The notes beneath the pieces were generated by a model, which saw only the letters and a list, made by a program, of their open reading frames with translations, ran no database searches and was not told the DNA's origin. A DNA stretch of 64,000 nucleotides from Amphibalanus amphitrite (Eukaryota; Arthropoda; Thecostraca; Balanomorpha; Balanidae): NCBI RefSeq assembly GCF_019059575.1, contig NW_024883389.1, forward strand, positions 31,387 to 95,386, given 5' to 3'. The position numbers were made by a program, and so were the translations under genes. Shown here one piece after another: positions 55,950 to 64,000 of this stretch (the stretch's first letter is position 1; the number at the start of each line of letters is the position of its first letter).

Positions 55950-57655
55950 TAGAGTTCTGCACGGCTGCAATTTTCCACAGCCTAGCCGCCCCGCAGCCGT
56001 GGCTCCACAGCCACAGCCGCCCACAGCCGTGGCAAACTGTGGGCAGCCAGCCGTCAGCCGGCCGTGATGAAATGCAACCAAATAGTATATAATAAGTTGT
56101 TTTTAGTTGAAACATATAGCCAAAAGCACATTGCAATGGGCTATAGATTCTCAAGCTCATGAAGCATCATAGGCTAAGTGGTTGTGTATCTGGCTTTAGG
56201 CCGAAGGCCTGAAGCCTGATGCGCATCGCATGCCTACACAAGCCCTTGCAAGGGGTTAAGAAAGATGGGTAGGTTAGGTAAGGTAGGTACCTACATCAAC
56301 AGAAAACATAAACAACGAACCAGAATAGAAGCACTAGCAGTGTAGAATAGACATCTAATGCCAAATCCTGAAGCATGGTTGTGGGACAGAACAACAGACC
56401 CTGATGCTTTTCATTATCAATGTTAGGTATGGAAAATGAAACTGAAGTTGATGGACAAACAGTGATTGTCTAGTCAAAACTCTTGCTTCTTTCTTACCCT
56501 GCATATTTTCTGGGGTGTGATATGCCAGGCTTGAAGCAACCTTCTGAGCAAGTCTCCAACTAATTTGATATGCAAGGCATCAAAACACTAGTGAGCATCC
56601 AAGAAAGAAAAACATTCATCTATTTTGATTTTTCCAAATAATGATCTTCGCTCAAATCCCCAAGGACGTGCGATTGCTCTTTCAATCAAAAATTTTACTT
56701 GAGTCAAATGACGTAAAAAGCAAAGAAGTGGCAATAAATTGTTTTGTGTCACCATAAACAGCCATAGAAATCATAATTAATCAATAATAATGCTATACAG
56801 TTAAAAATTTGCTCTCAAACAAATATCAATTATCAAATTTTTACATTTTTAGAGGAAGACGTCATTATATTAGTAAAATCAACAGCTCGCGTAAGAAATA
56901 TTGTGTTCAGGGTTTTCACCGTCATGTGAATTACGTGTTCAGGGTTTCCACCATCATGTGAATTAACCGTAAATAAGGTTCATACTCACTTATAATCTAA
57001 TTCCATTGGCTTCGTTGATCAGCATTTTCTGTTAGCGGTCACTCACACGCCAGTTAGAACATAAAGCGCCAGTTTTATATTATGTAATTGGACTTGCCGA
57101 AAATCCAGAAGTACATCTAAGAGTTATTTTAGATAATATTTTATGAAGCCTTTACCTGCCTTTACCTAGGCGTGATTTCTTTTTCTATTACCTGAAAGAA
57201 TTATTGAACGCTCATCTTCAATAGCTGTAAGGTGCTCTCCTAATGACCAGGTAAGATTGAGATTGATTTGAGGGGGATGTGACAGCAACATGTTGCATTT
57301 TCTGAAACTGTCAAGCTATTGATGATGAAGGAACAATTGGTGCCTATAATTAGTATTCTGTACCAGAGTGCAAACTCTTCTACAGCAAATGGTAAAACCA
57401 TTACAGGTTTTCAAAGGCTTCACCACTTTCAATATTGCTGGGCATCCTTTGCATGATTTTTACAGGCTAGGCTGCTTATCAGAATGTAAGATTAAGGATT
57501 TAAAATTTTATATTTGAGTACTTAAGATTGAGCTTGAAATCTCACAGCCGTGGCCACAGCCGTAGCCGTGTTCTTGGAGATATTTGCAGCCGCCCCGGCC
57601 CACAGCCGTGGGGCTGCAGCCAGCCGCGGCTGCAGCCGGCCGGTGCAGACCTCTA
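55950..57655. mobile_element. hAT-type element with GCCGTGGC subterminal repeats
   Basis: TAGAGTTCTGCACGGC at the left and GCCGGTGCAGACCTCTA at the right, with the perfect 8-bp duplication GGGGATAC (55942-55949, 57656-57663). Both ends carry clusters of CACAGCCGTGGC (55978-56070, 57543-57640), the arrangement typical of hAT transposase-binding repeats. The 1.4 kb interior is AT-rich and lacks a transposase frame. Confidence 0.93.
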
Positions 57656-57663
57656 GGGGATAC

Positions 57664-58052
57664 CCAGCAAAAAAGACCGCAGGCCAATCGGTCCAGCGGA
57701 TGCTGAGATATAAGCCTCTCAAAGCGTTACAGGACGGGCCGGGCCGGGCGGGGCCGCTTATACTGAGATTTTATAACGACAACTCAAGAAACTCATGATT
57801 ACCAAACGATATCTATTTTTAAATTACTTTTAAATACACAAAGCTTTCGGTCACATACGTGATACGACCTTGATCACTGTGTTTCACAATGTTTCACAAT
57901 TATACAAACTTCGCAAAAATGATACAAAAAAAAAAACCGTCTAAAATTCTTAATGTGAAGCGCATGAAAATTTCCTAGCCTACTTTTGCCAAATTGTCAG
58001 GGAACTCAAATTTGTTTTTCAATAGAAAAACACAATTCTAAAGAATAGTGTT
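57664..58052. other. Flank of the hAT insertion, otherwise nothing recognised
   Basis: The first ~60 bp continue the repeat interrupted by the hAT element (GATGCTGAGATATAAGCC). The rest is AT-rich and featureless. Confidence 0.4.
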
Positions 58053-59006
58053 TTAACCCTAGAACGCCTAGGGGGGGGGGGGGTTGTATCACCCCCCCCC
58101 CCCTGAGGTTTTTTCGAAGTGCACGCTAAACGGCTTGTCGTAGCGGGCTGAAATTTTCAATACCCTCTGGGGCAACCTTTGCGCATCTTTTGCCAAAAAA
58201 AATTGATCGGGTCATGTCAGGTCACGGAGTTATGACGTCATAAGTGGTACAGCCTCCGGCCGACAGTTACCAAACGTGTGCGCCGAATCCCTAGGTTTTC
58301 TGCCGATGATACCCACATTGTTTGATGGATCATGATGAAACTTCCAATGCATGTTGGGGCAAGCATTGGCTATCGTGTGGTGCAAGAAAATTGACCGGGT
58401 CAGGTCAGGTCACGGAGTTATGACGTCACAAGAGGAACAGCGTCCGGTACTATTTTTGAAAAGCGCCCGAACCACTATTTTGCTAATTCTTGTCACCTCA
58501 ATGGGAATATGCAGCAATATTAGCTTCTATAGGGAGCAAATGGACCTTCCAAATCCAAAAATACAATCAGATTTCAAAAACTTAAATTTTGATTTTTCGA
58601 ATTTCTGCCGCCGACTGTGACCTTGCCGACTTCCGGCGCTCCCAACGCGCCATTTTTAGAGCTAGGGAAACGAAATACATACCAAACGATAGAGAATTGA
58701 TCAAGGAACACGATAGTGAAGGTTTCAAGTCGATATCTCCCACCGTTTTGCCGCAATCACCGCGGAAAGTTGAAAAAGTTTGATTTTTTCGGAAAATTTG
58801 ACCTTTGACCGGTCATAAGTAGGTCAAATGTTGACCTAGGACCAAAAAATATACCACCAATCGCGAGATCTCGTTGAGAGCAATCCGTTGGTTTTTCCTT
58901 CTAAGCTCTACGACCTTCCGTTTCGAAACGCCAGGGGGGGTCGTAACAACCCCCCCCCCCCTGGTCGTTCGTGTTATGAGAAATGGCCTGGTCGTGCGAG
59001 GGTTAA
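58053..59006. mobile_element. TTAA-flanked element, family A copy 2
   Basis: TTAA (58053-58056), CCCTAGAACGCCTAGGGGG; right end GGTCGTGCGAGGG, TTAA (59003-59006). Homologous to 1227-2179, nearly identical over 58430-58760. Left loop GTTGTATCAC, right loop TCGTAACAAC. Two TGACGTCA-like sites (58236 as TGACGTCATAAG, 58420). Confidence 0.85.
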
Positions 59007-59046
59007 CTATTGACAACAAACCTTCGGTTACCGCCAGTTTTGCTGC

Positions 59047-59637
59047 CTAGGATGATAATGAAATGAACCCACTTCTCGAGTTGAACACCGATGCCGTCAG
59101 GATAAGTGCCAAAAAATCGCCGACAATTGGCTTGATTACCATAACAAAGAGCGCGTTTGGCGAAAGACCGACCACCCGCCGAATGGAACGTTTGGACAAG
59201 TACAGTGACGCAATCATGGGCAGATCGGTTACAAATGAGCACCCCAGTGTCAAACACGGGTCACCAGACCTGCCCAAAACGCGACACCCGCGCACCACCA
59301 TCGCCAGCGCGTGCGAAAGGACCGCAGTCGGCTCAACGTTCTGTTTTGTCATGGCTCCCAAAGAATAACGCCCAGCCGTCATACCACGACTATAAGTTAC
59401 AGATGGTTCCGGCAATATTTCAAAACCAGCTAGGTCAGGACACGAAGCAGCCCAGCGGGACACGGGCCTCAAAGGGATCGACACGAAAAAAGCCGACCGA
59501 TGCCTTTTTGCAGCCCATGCTTTGATAGCTATTGTCAAAAGTTGTATGACCTGCCGGCCATAAGCCACCGATCGGATTTTGTCGAAAAATACCTTTAACG
59601 ATAACAAAAAACGGTCGTGTGTTTGAGTCATTTTCAC
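59047..59637 (-). CDS. Unrecognised 196-codon open frame
   Basis: Opens MKMTQTHDRFLLSLKVFFDK and ends ...SVFNSRSGFISLSS. Composition is mixed and non-repetitive with several hydrophobic stretches (MIASLYLSK, ALFVMVIKPIVGDFLALILT) that could be membrane segments, and Cys residues in RGCRVLGRSGDPCLTLGCS. I recognise no family. It lies next to, but outside, a TTAA element. An overlapping plus frame (59157-59525) is also open, so this may be chance. No promoter, splice or poly(A) signal decides it. Confidence 0.25.
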   Translation of the reverse strand: MKMTQTHDRFLLSLKVFFDKIRSVAYGRQVIQLLTIAIKAWAAKRHRSAFFVSIPLRPVSRWAASCPDLAGFEILPEPSVTYSRGMTAGRYSLGAMTKQNVEPTAVLSHALAMVVRGCRVLGRSGDPCLTLGCSFVTDLPMIASLYLSKRSIRRVVGLSPNALFVMVIKPIVGDFLALILTASVFNSRSGFISLSS

Positions 59638-59639
59638 GA

Positions 59640-60130
59640 AATTTATTGACTTTTCGGTAATATTTTGGGTGGATATTAGTCAGAAAAGAATGCGCTTTCC
59701 GAATATGTAGGTTTCATAGCGATTGATCAGCGTTTTCAATACGTTTTCATGTTCTTGGAGGTAAGCTAATATGGTATTTCTGAGCATGATTAATAATGTA
59801 GATAGAGTGAATAACCTTATGCTCATGTCATATGTTGCAAATTGATATAATTAAAACTAAATTGAGTGCACTACAGCTCAGCTCAGCCCATGCAGTGTAA
59901 GCGATCCGTCCTGTATTCACAGCTTCTACGCGCTAAACGTCTGGGATCTGACAAGGCGGCACAAAAGCGGGTTATGCCTAAGATCGAAACGCTGTTCCGG
60001 CATAACGGGTACCCCAACAAACTCATTCAGAGAACTAAGCATCGGGTTCTATTTAGTAGTGAGCAAAACGGCAGAAATAGAGCAAAAAACAGAACAAAAA
60101 CGAGCCTACATATATCACACTCCCATACAT
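59640..60130. other. Unique sequence, nothing recognised
   Basis: No gene, RNA or element termini seen. Confidence 0.35.
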
Positions 60131-60255
60131 GGGCGCCGCCACCGGGGGGGGGGGGGGACGGGGGGGACGCGTCCCCCCACTCTCAGAATGGAAGGGGGAC
60201 GTCCCCCCCAAACTCATTACGGAGCGAGCGAAGCGAGCGTAGTCTTTGGTAGGTT
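60128..60255. mobile_element. Possible end of a GGGCGCCGCCA-type element
   Basis: ATGGGCGCCGCCACCGGGGG is followed by G-tract/C-tract pairs (GGGGGGACGCGTCCCCCC) and GGAGCGAGCGAAGCGAGCG. A related GGCGGCGCCCCTG terminus in opposite orientation is at 62524-62541. Boundaries are not established. Confidence 0.4.
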
Positions 60256-60885
60256 AAAGGAAATTTCTGAGTATGCCATGGTCACGCTTTTGCTAGGCTT
60301 ATATCTCAGCAACCACTTGACCGATTTACATGCGGTTATTTTTGTAGGGTAGCACTAGATTCATTCCTTCCAACGAGCATCGGACTATTCCCGATGCATG
60401 TGAGTGACCCCATATGCACGTGTCACGTGAAAACGAAGATGAGGTGTCAGTTTTGTTACAATTTCAATATCTCGGCAACTACTGGGCCGATTGCGCTGAA
60501 AGCTGGCATGTAGGTAGGTATACCCACTAGGCAATGCATATCCGTGTGCCACAGTTGGGGTGCTGCTGCACGTGCGCACATGCAGGGGTCCGGGGTCGAT
60601 TCCAGATCTCGAGAACGGCTGAACCGATTGTGCTGAAATCTGATACATGGTTAGGGACCGGTTAGTTGGGTGCCGTGCAAAAGTCAGTTGGGACCCATTT
60701 TGCACGTGCGCACGTGCAGGGTGCCGCTTCCAGATCTCGAGAACGGCTGGGCCGATTGCGCTCAAATTTGGCACATCGTTAGGGACCGGTTAGAAGGGTG
60801 CAGTGCATAAGTTAGTTGGAGGTATCCCCTCGCAATTTTGCACGTGCAAGGCCCACCCCACCCTCTCGCTCGCTCCGTTGGTCGC
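60255..60885 (-). repeat. Dispersed repeat with TGCACGTGCGCACGTGCA palindromes, copy 2 (inverted)
   Basis: Reverse-orientation relative of 55250-55880: GCACGTGCGCACATGCAG (60567), TTGCACGTGCGCACGTGCAG (60699), AGATCTCGAGAACGGCTG twice, GGGACCGGTTAG twice. Confidence 0.65.
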
Positions 60886-61429
60886 CCCAAAAGGCGCTTT
60901 ACTGGTTGTTATCCTACTTGAAATTGGATTAGGCCCTTCGGTCCAATGAGACCATTTCAGAGCCGCAAGTATGAAAGAATTAGTGGGAGACATTGGTCGG
61001 GGCAGCCACCCCAGTGAGCCACTTGGGATGAACCCGACCAATTGAACGGGCAGCCCAGCCCACTGGCAATCACTGCACCCGGCAAAGAACTATAGCTCCA
61101 GTGGAGCCATTCCCGCATGGGATAGAGTTGCCCGTCCAGCCCGGAGCAGGGGGTTGCGGCGTGGAGGAGAAGGATTTGACCGTCCTGAGGATGGAAGAGA
61201 TGGAACGATCGGTGCCGAATCTGAGAGGGTCCAGGAGGTTTAGATGCTCAGTATATGGGGTGTGGGCCTACATGCATTGGTCTGACCCCTGCCACCTCGG
61301 CCAACAAAATCTCCAGCTCTTATCCGACCTGTCATCGCGGAACTGCCGATTTTTTATATCGTGATCAACGTGTATAACACGACTGGCCGAACACGGGCCT
61401 AATATATTTCGTCTAACCAGCCAAGACTT
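60886..61429. other. Unique sequence, nothing recognised
   Basis: An 87-codon plus frame at 61101-61364 exists but shows no recognisable motif. Confidence 0.3.
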
Positions 61430-61560
61430 TACACCAATCCGACCTCGAAGTCAAAATCCGAACATTTTCGAAGACTTCAACTCCGACTCTGGCCAAAACT
61501 GGCCAAAACAGTCAACTCCGACTGATTCCGGCTCCGATCCCACACTTCTGCAGTCACGCT
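61430..61560. mobile_element. Decayed GGAGTC-type element
   Basis: AACTCCGACTCTGG, CAACTCCGACTGATTCCGGC and TCCGATCC echo the hexamer elements at 8988 and 38460. Confidence 0.4.
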
Positions 61561-62714
61561 GCACTAAATTTCCTTCCAGCTTCTAAGAAATAAGCTATAC
61601 GGTTGACAGGACCACAAAACTTTGAGGCGACTTGACAGTACTTGACTTGGTTTTCCTGACCTAAGGTTTTCTGGTATCAAGCTTGTCACACGGGCTGCAA
61701 AATTTGTATTTTGGAGCAGTTTTGCCTAATGTTTTTTGCCAATTTTCGCGGCGCTTCGCGCCGATTCATGCACAAACCAAAAAGAGAGATTGGTGACTAT
61801 AATACAACGCCCCCTCCCCCACGCGGGTATGCAATATGCAATATGCATTATCGATCAAATTAGTGGCATACATCAGCAATTATACCGTGATAGAACACGA
61901 GGCTTTGCCGTGTCAAACTGAATCGGACATCAGATGTTTATATAGGTAGGTACTCGGTGGGAATGCGGTCTATAAATACCTAATCCTAAACTATACTTTC
62001 CTCAAACCAGTTGTTTGGCCACAGTTTTAGGAGTTTTTAAAATTAAAATGGTCAGGAAATAATGAAGAGTTCCAACAGGAATTTTATATTTATTTTTACA
62101 TCACTCTTTTCCATCTTTCGTAGAAGCTACTTACCTATATTGCAGCGGAAGCTGATTACGCGTTGACCAAGCATAGTACGTAGTTCAAACCAGCTGAATG
62201 CTGATTGGCTAGCATTTTTCCGTAAGGTAATGGATTCCTCGGTAAGGGAATGACAAAGTGTCATCAATGGGAATGACTTCAGTCTTCAAACCTAAAATCG
62301 ATACCGATATATTTGTCTAGGGTGATCGTTGGGCCATAAAAGCTCCTGATTTGTTCTCGTCTCAGCTCAAGCTACAAAACGGTTACTTCAGATCAAAACC
62401 CTATGTTAAAAGTGGCACATTTGCTTTAAACGTTGAATGCATCCGACCGAAAAAGCCACGGTAAAAACGTCTACTTTTGGGTTTTCAGTCCGGGTCAGTC
62501 CGTCCCCCCCAGTCGAAAATCCGTGGCGGCGCCCCTGTCGGCTTGCAGTTCCACAAATGAAAAGCGCGGACATTTCATGTATTTTATTTTAAATCATTTG
62601 AAGGGTTTGATAACAATGATTAAGTACCGGTCACATTCATTCCCTCATATCACAGCTATCCCTGAATCTCTTTGGCTCAGGTCCTACGATCGGCGGCGGA
62701 TTATCATATCAATC
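61561..62714. other. Mostly unique sequence, nothing recognised
   Basis: Only 62500-62541 (CGTCCCCCCAGTCGAAAATC then GTGGCGGCGCCCCTG) looks like a dispersed-element end. No gene seen. Confidence 0.35.
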
Positions 62715-62870
62715 GCTGACGCCCCGCCCCTCGCGACGTCCTGTCCCTCCTGCCGCCCCGCCCCCGCGACGTCCTGTCCCTCCTGCCGCCCCGCCCCCCG
62801 CGACGTCCTGTCCCTCCTGCCGCCCCGCCCCCCGCGACGTCCTGTCCCTCCTGCCGCCCCCCCCCCCCTG
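62715..62870. repeat. 33-bp GC-rich minisatellite, about 4.5 copies
   Basis: Unit CGCGACGTCCTGTCCCTCCT then GCCGCCCCGCCCC. Confidence 0.9.
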
Positions 62871-63429
62871 GCGACTGTGTGGGGTGGGTGACACAAGACT
62901 GTAGCCGCCTGACCTCTCCCGTCCCTCGTGCTAACATGTACCCCAAATTGCCGCGTGTCCTCAGTGGTGGATCAGTGGGCCGCGGCGGTATACGAAGCGA
63001 CTCACACTAACCCTGATCTTACCAGTATACTACAGGTATACATCAATAGCAGGTGCAGACTCACCCAGCACGGTGCCTTGCGTTATTCCCTTCAGCCAAG
63101 CGTACAGCGTCGCAATTGATCAGCATCCGTCCACATGGCACCTCAGATGATACAGTCGGCCGTATCACATTGGTTATCACGATAGTGCAGCCGTGTAAAT
63201 GCACGTCATACTAGGCCGGGGTGCACTTCAATCAGCCAGCAGCATATCGTGATTTACATGAAATCCACCTGATCATTTCAGTAGTGATGCGGTCACTAGA
63301 CTCAGGGCAGCTCGGTTCAGCACAGTAAAATCACGGAGTCGCCTTCGGCCACGGACGCTGGAGCTATTTCGCCGGCCATCAGTCCCTATCGAGCAGCCAC
63401 TGCACTGAGGGCCCCTCCCTCCCATCCCG
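62871..63429. other. Unique sequence, nothing recognised
   Basis: No supported gene, RNA or element. Confidence 0.35.
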
Positions 63430-63605
63430 GTACGCAGCAGCGTGTCAGCGGCAGGGGCGCACGCCGTGTCAGCGGCACGGGCGCACACCGTGTCAGCGGC
63501 AGGCGCGCACACCGTGTCAGCCGTGGGGCGCACGCCGTGTCAGCGGCAGGGGCGCACACCGTGTCAGCGGCAGGCGCGCACACCGTGTCAGCGGCGACTG
63601 CACGC
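63430..63605. repeat. 27-bp minisatellite, about six copies
   Basis: Unit GTGTCAGCGGCAGGGGCGCA then CACC, with small length variants. Confidence 0.85.
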
Positions 63606-63738
63606 CCAGCGGTACACGCTACAGGCGCTCATCGCTCTCGTCCCCGGAGGCAGTCGGCCCGTCCCCCCCGCCCTCCGTCTCTTTCCGTCGTCTCCGTCTC
63701 CGTCCTCGTCTCCGTCGTCTCCGTCGTCATCGTCCACC

Positions 63739-63855
63739 TGCTGGACGTCGGCCGCCTCCACGGGGGTGACGCACAACACCGTGTCCTTGAAGCCCACCGA
63801 CTTGGCGCGAGTCGGGCCGCGGCTCGGCCGGAGGCGCCGCCCCTCCGTCCCCATT
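63739..63855 (-). CDS. Possible first coding exon with acidic continuation
   Basis: On the minus strand an ATG at 63854-63852 opens MGTEGRRLRPSRGPTRAKSV, then GFKDTVLCVTPVEAADVQQ. A donor-like CAG|GTGGAC lies after base 63739. If not spliced there, the frame continues into an acidic run (VDDDDGDDGDEDGDGDDGK) and stops at 63588. The KSVGFKDTVLCVTP segment is the most protein-like stretch in the right half of the window, but I do not recognise a family. Two CCAAT boxes just upstream support a 5' end here. Confidence 0.35.
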
Positions 63856-63900
63856 GGCTGAGCCGCCGCGCCAGCGCCGCTGATTGGCTGAGCCGCCGCG
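63852..63900 (-). promoter_or_regulatory. Paired CCAAT boxes in GC-rich DNA
   Basis: Minus strand reads GGCTCAGCCAAT twice, about 30 bp apart (plus-strand ATTGGCTGAGCC at 63853 and 63882), immediately upstream of the candidate ATG. NF-Y-type spacing of about three helical turns is common in vertebrate and invertebrate promoters. Confidence 0.4.
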
Positions 63901-63917
63901 CTGACGGCGGGTGCCGG

Positions 63918-64000
63918 CAGGGGCGGATACAGGGAACTCTCCGCGGGAGGCGATTTTGCAGTTCCTCTGGAATTCTCGCCAGCTCGGCCGGCTGCGGACG
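63918..64000. mobile_element. Left end of a hAT-type element (CAGGGGCGGATACAG)
   Basis: CAGGGGCGGATACAG closely matches the start of the 41162 element (CAGGGGCGGATCCAG). The rest lies beyond the window. Confidence 0.5.

Noticed and set aside
59157-59525. 122-codon plus-strand frame overlapping the 59047-59637 minus frame
   Set aside because: No recognisable motif; two antiparallel frames compete and neither is independently supported.

Overview
This window reads as repeat-saturated nuclear DNA of an arthropod, most likely a crustacean. That placement is inference. It rests on a resilin/Gly-His-rich cuticle-type exon chain, a BEL/Pao retrotransposon, a CR1-like LINE tail, several hAT-type non-autonomous elements, and the absence of any prokaryotic gene organisation. 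Nothing here is an operon, plasmid or phage.

Layout. (1) 0.7-5.05 kb holds the best host gene: three minus-strand exons (5049-4800, 2360-2235, 929-693) with good splice signals and matching phases. They encode a secreted-looking Gly/His-rich protein with (YGAPSRPSSG)n resilin-like repeats. Its introns carry a TTAA-flanked element and a 2 kb minisatellite. (2) 5.1-22.6 kb alternates GC-rich minisatellites (24, 34, 14, 49, 28, 42, 29 bp units and a composite array ending in a (GA)n run) with TTAA-flanked elements, hairpins and a tRNA-like SINE. (3) 23.04-27.84 kb is a BEL/Pao LTR element with identical 372-bp LTRs and a 5-bp target duplication; most of pol is deleted and the reading frame is broken. 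(4) 27.9-46.1 kb contains further TTAA elements, a perfect palindrome, a G-rich minisatellite, a truncated LINE, a 25-bp minisatellite and a ~1 kb inverted duplication whose left arm alone received a hAT element. (5) 46.2-49.6 kb is two large tandem arrays. (6) 50.5-64 kb has a diverged GAGGGCCCTCT-rich array, two hAT-type elements with perfect 8-bp duplications, a TA-flanked element, dispersed CACGTGCG repeats and, at the right edge, a possible first exon behind paired CCAAT boxes.

The most notable system is a diverse set of TTAA-flanked elements (about a dozen with both ends, several partial; about 11 kb) with CCC...GGG termini like piggyBac-type elements. Just inside the ends most carry a G-tract/C-tract hairpin. 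The hairpin loop is usually the same at both ends of one element but differs between families. Their interiors are crowded with AGGTCA half-sites and TGACGTCA palindromes. No transposase was recognised, so any mobilising enzyme must lie outside the window. Very long open frames over tandem arrays are artefacts of repeat period and base composition and were not called as genes.
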